From Streptomyces seoulensis (lineage in GTDB: Bacteria > Actinomycetota > Actinomycetes > Streptomycetales > Streptomycetaceae): a stretch of 64,000 bases of DNA. The stretch's first letter is position 1. Each line of letters begins with the position of its first letter. The notes below the pieces were generated by a model. That model ran no database searches and had not been told where the DNA came from. It saw nothing but the letters and a program-made list of their open reading frames with translations. The position numbers were made by a program, and so were the translations under genes. The stretch lies in the NCBI RefSeq assembly GCF_022846655.1, contig NZ_AP025667.1, forward strand, positions 3,447,001 through 3,511,000, read 5' to 3'. Below are positions 1 through 8,151 of this stretch, one piece after another.

Positions 1-147
1 GGCGATGCTCGCGGAGACGCGTTCGGCGTCGCGGCCGTTGACGGCCACGCGGGCACCGGCGCGGGCGAGGCCGACGGCGATGGCTGCGCCGATGCCCTGC
101 GTCGAGCCGGTGACCAGGGCGGTGCGTCCGGTCAGATCGATGTGCAT
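1..147 (-). CDS. SDR family oxidoreductase, N-terminal fragment (runs off left edge)
   Basis: Only the first 49 residues are inside the window. They start at an ATG and read MHIDLTGRTALVTGSTQGIG, followed by a helix ending in RAGARVAVNGRD. TGSTQGIG is the glycine-rich TGxxxGxG nucleotide-binding motif of short-chain dehydrogenases. The aspartate/arginine after the second strand (NGRD) suggests NADP(H) preference, as is common in FabG-like members. The catalytic Ser-Tyr-Lys part lies outside the window, so the substrate cannot be named. Confidence 0.85.
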   Translation of the reverse strand, partial: MHIDLTGRTALVTGSTQGIGAAIAVGLARAGARVAVNGRDAERVSASIA

Positions 148-293
148 GGGGCGGGGGTTTCCTTCCGGTACGGGTGCGACGGCTGCGCCCAGTGTGCGGG
201 GGCGGGGCCGGGAGGACGAAGAAGTGCCGTCCGCCCGCGTGTTCGCCCCGCCCCCGCATCCGGAGATCCCCTGTTCGGCCCAGTGCCGCGGCC

Positions 294-2153
294 TCAGTTC
301 AGCTTGAACTTCTGCGCTGCGGCGCCGTTGCAGTCCCAGATCTGGAGCCGGGTGCCGTTGCTCGTGGTGCCGTTGGGCGCGTCGAGGCAGCGGCCGGACT
401 GGGGGTTGCGCAGCGAGCCGTCGGCCTGCTGCTCCCACTTCTGCCCGCCGGCCCCGTTGCAGTCCCACAGCTCGACCTGGGTGCCGTTGGCCGTGCCGTT
501 GCCGTTGATGTCCAGGCAGCGGCCGAGGGTGGAGAGCGAGGTGTCGGCTCGGTGGAACCAGTGCTGGTCGACGGACCAGGTCTGGCAGTCCCAGAGCTGT
601 ACGGCGGTGCCGTTGACGCCGGAGTCGTCGGCGGCGACGTCCACGCACTTGCCGCCGGGCGCGGCGACCGGTGCTCCGCCGTTGACGGCGAACTTCTGGG
701 CGGCCGAGCCGTTGCAGTCCCAGATCCGCAGCCGGGTGCCGTTGCTCGTGGTGCCGTTGGGCGCGTCCAGGCAGCGGCCGGACTGGGGGTTGCGCAGCGA
801 GCCGTCGGCCTGCTGGACCCACTTCTGCCCGCCGGCCCCGTTGCAGTCCCACAGCTCGACCTCGGTGCCGTTGGCCGTGCCGTTGCCGTTGATGTCCAGG
901 CAGCGGGAGATGGTGCCGAGGGAGGTGTCGGGGTTGTGGGTCCAGTGCTGGTCCTCGGCGTAGGTCTGGCAGTCCCAGAGCTGCACGCCGGCGCCGTTGA
1001 CCCCGGTGTCGTCGGCGGCGACGTCCACGCACTTGCCGCCGGGGCCCGCGATGGTGCCCTGGGGGCCGTTGGGCACGTTGGTCTGGCCGGAGTAGCCCGC
1101 CGCGACGACGTTGGCCTGCACCGCGTTCTCGGCGGCGTCGGAGGGATAGCCGGAGACCATGGCGCCCTCGAAGAAGGTGCCCATGTTCCAGTTGCTGTTG
1201 TCGCCGCCCGTGCCGAGGATGATGCCGCCCTCCTGCTGCATGGGCCGGTAGCCGCCGCGCGAGGGCAGCGCGCCGTCCCACCAGGTGCTCAGGGAGCCGG
1301 TCTGGGAGTTGCCGCCCTTGAGGGCGTACCGGGTCTGGCCGTCGTTCTTCAGCACGGCGGTGACGTAGGTGCTGTTGTTGCCCCGGTTGGCGAGGTTGGA
1401 GCCGTTGTCGCCCTGGAACATGCCGTTCTCCAGGTCGGCCTCGACCCAGGGCCCGCTGCCGGTGCAGGGGGCGAAGTAGCAGGTGGTGGCGATGGAGACG
1501 GCGTCCATGTGGCCGTTGCCGGTGTCGGCGGGGGTGCGTTCGGCGTTGCCGTAGTCGAAGCAGCAGGCGGAGCCGACGTGGGTGCCGCTGGCCACCATGT
1601 AGACGCCCTCGGGCTGCCCGTTCACCGCGACGCCGGAGGCCTGGCCGGTGGAGCGGTAGCCGACGCCGGGTGAGATCCAGATGCCGTAGACCTTGTGGCC
1701 GCCCGCGGTGACGGCCAGTTCGCTCGCGTCGGCGGCGCGGTCGGCGCCCATGCCCGCGGTGCCGGCCGGGCCGGGGTTGAGGTCGTTGTGGCGGCTGGTC
1801 TGGTCGTAGATCTTCGTCATGCGACAGGTGGTGCCGCCGCAGAAGGTGTCCTGGCGGCCCGCGTCCGCGTAGCCGCCGGTGGCCAGGAGACCGATGTCGG
1901 TGGCGGCGCCGTCCGAGGCGCGGGTGACCCGGTACAGCGGGCCGTTGTAGCCGGAGAACAGCGCCCGGATCGTGCTGTGCGCGGCGACGCAGGGGGTGCC
2001 GGCGGCGGCGTAGATGTCACAGGGCGCCGACCCGGCGGCCTGGGCGGGCGCGCTCAGCCCGGCGAGGGCGCCGAGCAGCAGCGCGAGCACGGACAGGACG
2101 GCCCCGAGGCGCCCGCGGAGACCTGATAAGACGTCGGATCTGAATGCGCGCAT
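294..2153 (-). CDS. abfB: Secreted GH54-like alpha-L-arabinofuranosidase B with two ricin-type lectin domains
   Basis: 619 aa. Residues 1-40 form a Sec signal peptide (basic start, long Leu/Ala core, AQA-A cleavage), so the enzyme is exported. Residues about 41-360 resemble the catalytic domain of fungal-type arabinofuranosidase B (GH54): CDIYAAAGTPCVAAHSTIRA near the start and a cysteine pair (SACCFDYG). An acidic stretch, WVEADLENGMFQGDN, may hold the nucleophile. Two ricin-B repeats follow at about 364-490 and 492-619, each with QxW/QxF motifs and NGTxVELWDCNG lectin segments. They replace the arabinose-binding domain (CBM42) typical of the fungal enzymes. The role should be release of arabinose from plant hemicellulose, with the lectins holding the polysaccharide. 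The family call is from recognition only. Confidence 0.8.
   Translation of the reverse strand: MRAFRSDVLSGLRGRLGAVLSVLALLLGALAGLSAPAQAAGSAPCDIYAAAGTPCVAAHSTIRALFSGYNGPLYRVTRASDGAATDIGLLATGGYADAGRQDTFCGGTTCRMTKIYDQTSRHNDLNPGPAGTAGMGADRAADASELAVTAGGHKVYGIWISPGVGYRSTGQASGVAVNGQPEGVYMVASGTHVGSACCFDYGNAERTPADTGNGHMDAVSIATTCYFAPCTGSGPWVEADLENGMFQGDNGSNLANRGNNSTYVTAVLKNDGQTRYALKGGNSQTGSLSTWWDGALPSRGGYRPMQQEGGIILGTGGDNSNWNMGTFFEGAMVSGYPSDAAENAVQANVVAAGYSGQTNVPNGPQGTIAGPGGKCVDVAADDTGVNGAGVQLWDCQTYAEDQHWTHNPDTSLGTISRCLDINGNGTANGTEVELWDCNGAGGQKWVQQADGSLRNPQSGRCLDAPNGTTSNGTRLRIWDCNGSAAQKFAVNGGAPVAAPGGKCVDVAADDSGVNGTAVQLWDCQTWSVDQHWFHRADTSLSTLGRCLDINGNGTANGTQVELWDCNGAGGQKWEQQADGSLRNPQSGRCLDAPNGTTSNGTRLQIWDCNGAAAQKFKLN
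301..1068. repeat. Tandem duplication encoding the two ricin repeats
   Basis: The DNA at about 301-684 is repeated at about 685-1068 with an offset of exactly 384 nt (128 codons). Long stretches are almost identical, for example the coding for GSLRNPQSGRCLDAPNGTT in both copies. Differences are concentrated at the ends of each unit. This points to a fairly recent in-frame duplication or ongoing gene conversion. Confidence 0.85.
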
Positions 2154-2248
2154 CGTCTGCTCCTTCGGCCGGCCGTGCGGTGGGGAGGCGGAGTCGACGA
2201 CTCCTCACGACCGCTCGGGAACGTACGAAGCGCGATCGAACACGTCAA

Positions 2249-2302
2249 GATTTGTTGCTTCAGACTTGTCCAGGCTTTTGCCTGTGTCGTGATTTGTTGC
2301 TT
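2249..2302. repeat. 12-bp direct repeat beside the IS remnant
   Basis: GATTTGTTGCTT occurs at 2249-2260 and again at 2291-2302 on the same strand, 42 bp apart. The pair lies between the arabinofuranosidase start and the transposase end. It could be a target duplication, or a regulator site for the secreted enzyme. Confidence 0.4.
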
Positions 2303-2336
2303 TGCGCGGGCGGCGGGCTAGGCCGTTTCCTCTGGA

Positions 2337-2931
2337 TCACCCTGCTGACCAGATGAAGATGGCTGCGACGTGGAGTGCGGCGAGATAGATGGTGACGGTC
2401 TTGTCGTAGCGGGTAGCCAGGCCGCGCCATTGCTTGATCTTGTTGATGCAGCGCTCGACGGTGTTTCGCTGCTTGTAGGCGGCACGGTCGCAGGCCGGAG
2501 GTCGTCCGCCGCTGTTGCCGAGTCGCTTGCGCGGCCTGGTCGGCTGGCTGCGGGATCACCGCCCGGATCCCGCGGCGACGCAGATGGGTGCGGATCGCGC
2601 GGGACGAGTACGCCTTGTCGGCCAGGACCACGTCCGGTGTCGTTCGCGGCCTGCCGAGCGGTCTGGGCACCCGGATGCCTGCCATGACGTGCTCAAACGC
2701 GGGCGCGTCACCGGACTGGCCCGGGGTGAGAACGAAGGCCAAGGGCCTGCAGCGGCTGTCGGCGGCGAGGTGGATCTGGTTGTCAGGCCGCCGCGCGAGC
2801 GTCCGAGGGCATGGTGGTCAGGCTCGCCGACGTGGCCCCCCTTTTGACGGGCCCCGGCCGCGTGCTGGCGGGCACGGACGATAGTGGAGTCGATTGCGAC
2901 GACCCAGTCGAGGTCATCGTCAGTACCGGGA
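2337..2931 (-). pseudogene. Decayed IS5-like DDE transposase
   Basis: Three reading frames must be joined to recover a transposase. The first segment reads DWVVAIDSTIVRARQHAAGA, with the first DDE aspartate in IDST. The second (about 2600-2760) reads AFVLTPGQSGDAPAFEHVM and then DVVLADKAYSSRAIR, with the second aspartate in ADKAY. The third (about 2340-2530) reads AYKQRNTVERCINKIKQWRG, with the catalytic Glu in VERC, and ends WSAG-stop. One base appears lost near 2780 and another shift lies near 2530. The N-terminal third is missing, with an in-frame stop just beyond 2931. It is therefore an inactive remnant. GGCCGTTTCCTCTGGATCA just past the stop may be the surviving terminal repeat. Confidence 0.8.
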
Positions 2932-2933
2932 CG

Positions 2934-3803
2934 CTACTGCTCAACTGCCTTGGCGCTGTTCACGCTCTCGAAGCCGTCGCACATGCCTGGCGTACTGCCC
3001 GGCCCGCGACCTCTGAGCGCGATCGATCGAAAGCACTTGGGGATCCGCCACGCGCTCGTACAACTCGACTTCGAAGGGGTCCGCGTCCACCTCGACCAGC
3101 CGTGCCAGCGCGTTCCGATCCTGCTCAGCCGTCGGACGCACGCGAACCTCGTCCCTCCACACCTGCCCGCTCGCTTCGGCTTCGTCCACCTCGCCAATAT
3201 ATGTGCGGACAGGCGGCGAATGGGCCCCTCCGAACCAAGATCCGAAAGAGACGACCTAGTGCTCTGACCGGGATGGTTCACCGGGTTGTGCTTGGCGGCG
3301 AGAGGCCCTCCTGGCCGCCCAACGCCGCGAACGAGCTCGCATCCGCAGCGAGAGGGGCCTCCGCTGGGGCGGCCGACCGTTGGCAGCGGCCTGAGGCTTC
3401 CCGCCATGACGGCCCACCCCGCCATCTCCTCGGGAGAAAGACGAGTGATCTTCTTTCCCGCTTCGGTCTCGGTCAGGGACAACGTGCCAATCCAGTTCCC
3501 GTCTTCGGGATACTCCCAATTGGCCGCATCGTCGAGAATCGCCGGAAGCTGATCACGAGGCACCAGCTCGCCGGGCTGGAAGCCGTTCTCCCCAGAGGGT
3601 GATGTCCACCGCGCGAGTCGGCGGACCTCGATCCACCCACGATCGATGAGAGCGAGCAAGATTCCCGCCAGCTCGTTGACCGGTCGGGACTGGTCGGCTT
3701 CGTCGAGATCGCCCCAGACACCAGGCAGGATGTCGATCTCATAAGAATTGACCATGAAGGCTTCTTCAGACTTGGTCAATGCGCCCCACTCTTGCTTACT
3801 CAC
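2934..3803 (-). CDS. Hypothetical protein; only the first about 130 residues look genuine
   Basis: The ORF opens at a GTG and is open for 289 codons. Residues 1-130 look like a compact acidic protein (EWGALTKSEEAFMVNSYEID, then DRGWIEVRRLARW and LVPRDQLPAILDDAANWEYP). I associate this pattern with small Streptomyces hypothetical proteins but cannot assign a function. After about residue 130 the composition becomes Arg/Pro/Ser-rich and shadow-like, so the original stop has probably been lost by decay. The start overlaps the upstream ORF end by 8 nt (GTGAGTAA), which suggests translational coupling. No catalytic motif is visible. Confidence 0.45.
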   Translation of the reverse strand: MSKQEWGALTKSEEAFMVNSYEIDILPGVWGDLDEADQSRPVNELAGILLALIDRGWIEVRRLARWTSPSGENGFQPGELVPRDQLPAILDDAANWEYPEDGNWIGTLSLTETEAGKKITRLSPEEMAGWAVMAGSLRPLPTVGRPSGGPSRCGCELVRGVGRPGGPLAAKHNPVNHPGQSTRSSLSDLGSEGPIRRLSAHILARWTKPKRAGRCGGTRFACVRRLSRIGTRWHGWSRWTRTPSKSSCTSAWRIPKCFRSIALRGRGPGSTPGMCDGFESVNSAKAVEQ

Positions 3804-3996
3804 TTAGCAATCGTCGCAGAGCCGCGGACATGACAGTCTGCTCAACCACCGACCAAGCCATCCCAACTCGGAGCTCACCCTGACTGGCTGCAGAGGTGAA
3901 AACGAAGAACGAATGTTGGCCAGTGCTGGCAGCGCCTCCGGCCTGAGGCGCCTGGAGATGTCGGTCAAAACCAGCAACGGCTGGGGGCTCAGACAC
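3796..3996 (-). CDS. Small hypothetical protein, middle gene of an overlapping trio
   Basis: 66 aa from a GTG. The C-terminal half (VFTSAASQGELRVGMAWSVV, then EQTVMSAALRRLLSE) has a natural composition; the N-terminal half is less convincing. The start overlaps the stop of the upstream gene by 8 nt, and its stop overlaps the next start by 8 nt. The arrangement supports a real, coupled ORF. Function unknown; it could also be the tail of a broken larger gene. Confidence 0.35.
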   Translation of the reverse strand: MSEPPAVAGFDRHLQAPQAGGAASTGQHSFFVFTSAASQGELRVGMAWSVVEQTVMSAALRRLLSE

Positions 3997-4411
3997 CGAT
4001 TCGACGCATCCACCAGGGGAACTCTTGTGGCGCGAAGGGATTGTTCAGCGTGCGGTCAAGGTTGCGTTCGTCTGCGGGACCGATGACTGCGCTCAGCTCG
4101 CGTCGTGCCTTGGACCGCAGGGCATGGAGTGTGATCTCCAGGAGGGTGCGGACGTGGTAGTCGCCGTTGCGGAGGTCCGTGTCATCGCGTTCGCAGAACC
4201 GATCGGCGTCCTCGCGTGGCCGTCGGACATCCGCATTCCAGCGACGGAACGCGTGTGCGACCTCGCCCGCGGGGAGGCCGTGACCCCGTTCGAAGAAGGT
4301 GATCTGTCTGTTCGCCGAGGCGGACAGTCCGCGGATCACGGGTGCCCGCCGATGGTGCGTTCGGCGTCGCGGGAGCTGGGCTCTGATCTCGCCTGGTGAC
4401 CGGCGAGGCAT
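3989..4411 (-). CDS. Hypothetical protein, first gene of an overlapping trio
   Basis: 140 aa counted from the ATG at 4411; TTG (4423) and GTG (4417) lie upstream in frame. The sequence is Arg-rich and soluble. A block reads NRQITFFERGHGLPAGEVAH, then LRNGDYHVRTLLEITLHALR, and the end is FPWWMRRIGV. There is no signal peptide or membrane segment. I do not recognise the family. It is followed by two ORFs that each overlap by 8 nt, so the three probably form one small transcription unit. GC content here is somewhat lower than in the neighbours, which fits an accessory or acquired patch next to an IS remnant. Confidence 0.5.
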   Translation of the reverse strand: MPRRSPGEIRAQLPRRRTHHRRAPVIRGLSASANRQITFFERGHGLPAGEVAHAFRRWNADVRRPREDADRFCERDDTDLRNGDYHVRTLLEITLHALRSKARRELSAVIGPADERNLDRTLNNPFAPQEFPWWMRRIGV

Positions 4412-4570
4412 GAACACTTCCAATGGAAGACGTTGGGTCGACCGACCTGGAGCTCGTTGGCGACAGAGATCAAGTGCTCAGGGCCGGTTTAGCTGACCTG
4501 CTGTTGTTCAGTGCGCGCACGGGTGGTGGCGAGTCGGTAGGAACCCCGGTGAACCTTGCCGGTCACGGCA

Positions 4571-5176
4571 CTAGCTCTCGCCCAGCAGCCCGCGCATCGT
4601 CGCCAGGTCCGCGTCCGCCTGGGCCTCGCGGGTGCGGGGGCCGCAGGCGCGCAGGAGGCGGGTGAAGTCGGCGGCCGCCGCGTTGATGCGGGCGCCGAGG
4701 GCCGCGCCGTTCTGGGTGCCGAAGTCGCCGGTGGCGGCGTAGACGGGGCGCGGGGAGACGATGGCGTGCAGGTAGGAGAACATCGGCCGCAGCGCGTGTT
4801 CGAGGACGAGGGAGTGCCGTTCGGTGCCGCCGGTGGCTCCGATGAGGACGGGCATGTCGGAGAGGGTCTCCTCGGGGAGCACGTCGAAGAACGACTTGAA
4901 CAGGCCGCTGAAGGACGCGTTGAAGGCCGGGGTGACGGCGATGACGCCGTCCGCCCCGGCCACCGTCTCGAACGCCGTGTCCAGCGCCTCGCCGGTGAAC
5001 CCGGTGAGCATCGCGTCCATGATCGGGTGGGCCAGCGGGCGCAGTTCGACGAAGGAGACCTCCACCGGTTCGCCCTGCGCCTGGAGTTCGCGGGTGACGG
5101 CCGCCGCCAGCCGGTCCGCGAGGAGCCGGGTGGAGGAGGGCTCGCGCAGTCCGCCCGTGATGATGGTGATCTTCAT
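4571..5176 (-). CDS. NADPH-dependent FMN reductase (CE1759-like)
   Basis: 201 aa flavodoxin-fold reductase. The start MKITIITGGLREPSSTRLLA supplies the phosphate loop for FMN. TPAFNASFSGLFKSFFDVLP is the typical flavin/dimer-interface loop, and GATGGTERHSLVLEHALRPM the third one. It should reduce FMN with NAD(P)H and hand FMNH2 to a monooxygenase. The gene follows the LLM oxidoreductase with a 4-nt ATGA overlap, so the two are almost certainly co-translated as a two-component flavin system. The pairing matches the CE1758/CE1759 families of corynebacteria. The organic substrate is unknown. Confidence 0.88.
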   Translation of the reverse strand: MKITIITGGLREPSSTRLLADRLAAAVTRELQAQGEPVEVSFVELRPLAHPIMDAMLTGFTGEALDTAFETVAGADGVIAVTPAFNASFSGLFKSFFDVLPEETLSDMPVLIGATGGTERHSLVLEHALRPMFSYLHAIVSPRPVYAATGDFGTQNGAALGARINAAAADFTRLLRACGPRTREAQADADLATMRGLLGES

Positions 5177-6357
5177 CGCGTCTCCGTGTTCCCTTCGTCG
5201 TCCCCTTCGCCGGTCCCTTCGACGTTCCCTTCGTCGCCGCCCGGCCCTCGGCTCTCGCGTGCGCGCAGCAGTGAGGCGTGGGTGGGGGCGGCCGGGGTTT
5301 CGGCGGGCCTGCCCTTGGCGAACTCCCGGCGCAGCACGGGTACGACCTCCTCGCCGAGCAGGTCGAGCTGTTCGAGGACGGTCTTGAGCGGGAGCCCGGC
5401 GTGGTCGACGAGGAACAGTTGCCGCTGGTAGTCCCCGACGTACTCGCGGAAGCTCAGGGTCTTCTCCACGACCTCGGCCGGTGAGCCGACGGTCAGCGGG
5501 GTCTGCCGGGTGAACTCCTCCAGCGAGGGCCCGTGTCCGTACACCGGGGCGTTGTCGAAGTAGGGCCGGAACTCGTTCACCGCGTCCTGGCTGTCGCGCC
5601 GCATGAACACCTGTCCGCCGAGCCCGACCACGGCCTGCTCCGGGGTGCCGTGGCCGTAGTGGGCGAACCGGCGCCGGTAGAGGCCGACCAGTTCCTTGGT
5701 GTGGGAGGCGGGCCAGAAGATGTGGTTGGCGAAGAAGCCGTCCCCGAAGTAGGCGGCCAGTTCGGCGATCTCGGGGGTGCGGATGGAGGCGTGCCAGACG
5801 AACGGCGGTACGTCGTCCAGCGGGCGCGGCGCGAGGGTGAAGCCCTGGAGCGCGCTGCGGAACTTGCCTTCCCAGTCGACCGTCTCCTCGCGCCAGAGCC
5901 GGCGCAGCAGGTCGTAGTTCTCCACGGTGAGCGGGATGGCCTGGCGGATGTCCTGGCCGAACCACGGATAGACGGGCCCGGTGTTGCCCCGGCCCAGCAT
6001 GACGTCGGTGCGGCCGCCGGAGAGGTGCTGGAGCACGCTGAAGTCCTCGGCGATCTTCACCGGGTCGTTGGTGGTGATCAGCGTGGTGGAGGTGGAGAGG
6101 ATGATCCGCTCGGTCTGCGCGGCGATGTAGGCGAGCAGCGTGGTCGGCGAGGACGGCACGAAGGGCGGGTTGTGGTGCTCGCCGGTGGCGAAGACGTCGA
6201 GCCCGACCTCCTCGGCCTTGCGCGCGATGGCGACGGTGGCCCGGATGCGCTCCGCCTCGGTGGGGGTACGGCCCGTGGTGGGGTCGGGGGTGACGTCCCC
6301 GACGGTGAAGATGCCGAACTGCATCCCGGCCGCGCCGGTCGTTTCTGACGACGCCAT
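5173..6357 (-). CDS. LLM-class flavin-dependent oxidoreductase (CE1758-like)
   Basis: 394 aa bacterial luciferase-like TIM barrel. Visible blocks are MQFGIFTVGDVTPDPTTG at the first strand, VFATGEHHNPPFVPSSPTTL (EHH flavin/substrate motif) at about 55-75, and LQHLSGGRTDVMLGRGNTGP at about 110-130. The last 40 residues are a Glu/Gly-rich low-complexity tail (GNVEGTGEGDDEGN). Its partner reductase starts inside its stop codon, so reduced FMN supply is local. The start ATG follows AAGGAG. Reaction type (oxygenation or desulfurisation of a small molecule) is inferred only from the family. Confidence 0.88.
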   Translation of the reverse strand: MASSETTGAAGMQFGIFTVGDVTPDPTTGRTPTEAERIRATVAIARKAEEVGLDVFATGEHHNPPFVPSSPTTLLAYIAAQTERIILSTSTTLITTNDPVKIAEDFSVLQHLSGGRTDVMLGRGNTGPVYPWFGQDIRQAIPLTVENYDLLRRLWREETVDWEGKFRSALQGFTLAPRPLDDVPPFVWHASIRTPEIAELAAYFGDGFFANHIFWPASHTKELVGLYRRRFAHYGHGTPEQAVVGLGGQVFMRRDSQDAVNEFRPYFDNAPVYGHGPSLEEFTRQTPLTVGSPAEVVEKTLSFREYVGDYQRQLFLVDHAGLPLKTVLEQLDLLGEEVVPVLRREFAKGRPAETPAAPTHASLLRARESRGPGGDEGNVEGTGEGDDEGNTETR

Positions 6358-6688
6358 GCTGGGCTCCTTCGGAACTCGCTGGCTGGGGCGGCCCGTTGGC
6401 CCGAGGCGGCGGTTCGCGCGGGCCCGGCCGGACGGTGTTGCGGGCCCGCGGCCGCGCGCCTGCCCCGCCCGGCGCCCGCTCGCGCCCCAGCGGCTCCCGG
6501 CACCGGTGGGGGTGCCGCTGTCCCGTCATCGTGTCACGCCCGGTGCGATCCGGCGCGGGCGGGAAGGAGGCGGGGTTCCGGGGCCCGTGGGAGAATCGTC
6601 CGGTGTGCGGTCGTACGAGTGGTGTGCCCGGAAATGAGGCGCTCTACGGCCGTCCGAGACACGTGGATCGATCCGCCGGGAGGCCCCC
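6358..6688. other. 331-bp divergent intergenic region
   Basis: It separates two divergent genes and should carry both promoters. A 6-bp stem GGCACC-N6-GGTGCC sits at 6499-6516. GGGAGG before the 6689 GTG is the ribosome site of the DUF5996 gene. No convincing small gene was found; the long ORFs crossing it are very GC-rich shadows. Confidence 0.5.
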
Positions 6689-7666
6689 GTGAGCGAACGT
6701 CCCGAGGCGTGGCCGGTACTGGACCACGCGGAACTCGCGCCCATGATCGAGTATGTGAACCGGGTGGTCCAGGTCGCGGGCAAGTACTCGCTGGACGAGC
6801 CCTTCGAGGTCGGCTGGGGCAACATCGTCCTGGAGGTGTCCCCCCGCGGGCTGCGTACCCCGACGTTCCGGCGGAACGGGGTCACCTTCACGGTGCACTA
6901 CCGGCTGCTCGACGGTGACGTGGTGATCGAGACCGACCGCGCCTCGCGGACCCTGTCGCTGTCGCGGACGTCGGTCGCGGACTTCTTCACCGCGTTCTGC
7001 GAGGCCGCGTCCAAGCTGGGCATCCCGCATCCGCGCAGCGCGCAGATCTGCGAGATCCCCGCCGCCCCGCCGAACTTCGAGGACGACCGGGTGGAGCGGG
7101 TGTGGAACGCGCACTCGGCACGCCTGATGTGGGAGGCGTTCGACCTGGCCTCGGACGGCCTGGAGGCGTGGCAGGCACCCTTCCTCGGGCACCGGCCGCG
7201 CGTGGGCGTGATGTGGGGCGGGTTCGACCTGTCGGCGACCCGGTGGCGCCCGAAGCGGACGGACCCCGGCCCCGAGGGACCGCCGTTCATGCGCAACGCC
7301 CAGTTGCACGAGTACGTGTCGGTGGGATTCTCCTTCGACAACACCCACGGCGACGGCGGCAGCCCGCTGGACATCGGGATGTACGCCTACATCTGGCCGC
7401 AGCCGGACGGTCTCACCGGCCGGTCCTGGGGTGTCGAGGGCGCCGACTGGCACCCCGACCTGGGCCTCGCGCTGCTGCCGTGGCTGAACCTGCGCCGGCT
7501 GCCGGACCCGCACGGGGCGATCGTCAGGTTCGGCGACGCCGTGTACGACGCGGCCGTGCAGACCGCGGGCTGGCCGACGGACCTGGTCGGGCCGCGGGTC
7601 GACGGCTGGTACATGAGCGAGCACCAGCCGGCCGAGCACGCCGAGCACGTGGGGCATCAGGGCTGA
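6689..7666 (+). CDS. DUF5996 family protein
   Basis: 325 aa from GTG with GGGAGG upstream. A soluble protein with a hydrophobic aromatic-rich second half (GVMWGGFDLSATRWRPKR, MYAYIWPQPDG, VGPRVDGWYMSEHQP). I recognise this as the DUF5996 family, common in actinobacteria. No enzymatic motif is established to my knowledge. It stands alone on its strand, followed closely by a convergent small membrane-protein gene, so the context does not suggest a pathway. Confidence 0.8.
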   Translation: MSERPEAWPVLDHAELAPMIEYVNRVVQVAGKYSLDEPFEVGWGNIVLEVSPRGLRTPTFRRNGVTFTVHYRLLDGDVVIETDRASRTLSLSRTSVADFFTAFCEAASKLGIPHPRSAQICEIPAAPPNFEDDRVERVWNAHSARLMWEAFDLASDGLEAWQAPFLGHRPRVGVMWGGFDLSATRWRPKRTDPGPEGPPFMRNAQLHEYVSVGFSFDNTHGDGGSPLDIGMYAYIWPQPDGLTGRSWGVEGADWHPDLGLALLPWLNLRRLPDPHGAIVRFGDAVYDAAVQTAGWPTDLVGPRVDGWYMSEHQPAEHAEHVGHQG

Positions 7667-7687
7667 GCGGACCGGGCTTCGCGGGGA

Positions 7688-7882
7688 TCAGCCGCGCTGG
7701 TCCCCTGCGGCCGGGGGTTCGAGCCGCCGGTTCTCCGCCAGCAGCTCGTCGTACTTGTGGGACAGCTCCTCGTACCGTGCCTCGTCGGAGTCGGCCGAGT
7801 CGCGCTTGCGGCGGCTCAGGACATACAGCACGACCGGTCCGGTAATCATCGAGACGACCGGGATCAGCGCCCACCACGGCAT
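7688..7882 (-). CDS. Small single-span membrane protein with a cytoplasmic coiled coil
   Basis: 64 aa. Residues 3-22 (WWALIPVVSMITGPVVLYVL) form one membrane helix. A basic stop-transfer RRKR follows, then a charged helix (ARYEELSHKYDELLAENRRL) that looks like a short coiled coil. The layout resembles PspB-type or other small signalling anchors, but there is no further evidence. The ATG at 7882 is preceded by GGGGAGGAACAACC. It is convergent with the DUF5996 gene, 21 bp apart. Confidence 0.7.
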   Translation of the reverse strand: MPWWALIPVVSMITGPVVLYVLSRRKRDSADSDEARYEELSHKYDELLAENRRLEPPAAGDQRG

Positions 7883-8067
7883 GGTTGTTCCTCCCCTGCG
7901 CGGACGTCATGGGAGGGCGCCGCGCCACTTCACCGGGAGGGTATGCCCTGGCAGGGCGCTCGCCAACACCGTTCGGCGGAAAAGCCTTCGCGTCCCCCGC
8001 TCGTCATCAGGTGTTTCGCGCCAACCACTGGACGGACCGACCGGTTCGCTTCTAAGTTCCCCTCTCA

Positions 8068-8117
8068 ACAGATCACTTGTTCACGTGCCACACCCCTGGT
8101 GTGAACAAGTGACCTGT
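8068..8117 (+). promoter_or_regulatory. Long inverted repeat upstream of the cluster regulator
   Basis: ACAGATCACTTGTTCAC at 8068-8084 pairs with 8101-8117 (GTGAACAAGTGACCTGT). That is 17-nt arms with a single A/C mismatch and 12 consecutive perfect pairs next to a 16-nt spacer. A competing smaller hairpin (CACACC-CCT-GGTGTG, 8089-8103) overlaps the right arm. The element ends 34 bp before the SARP ATG at 8152. It could be a dimeric-repressor operator or a 5'-UTR switch in which the two hairpins exclude each other. Confidence 0.6.
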
Positions 8118-8151
8118 CGTGCAAGGCCGTTGGTGCATCACCTACCGTGCG

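Noticed and set aside
2941..3189. 82-codon minus-strand ORF with coding-like composition (ARLVEVDADPFEVELYERVA)
   Set aside because: It overlaps the end of the 2934-3803 frame on the same strand and has no ribosome site. It may be a fragment of a decayed gene, but I could not link it to a family, so it is not listed as a feature.
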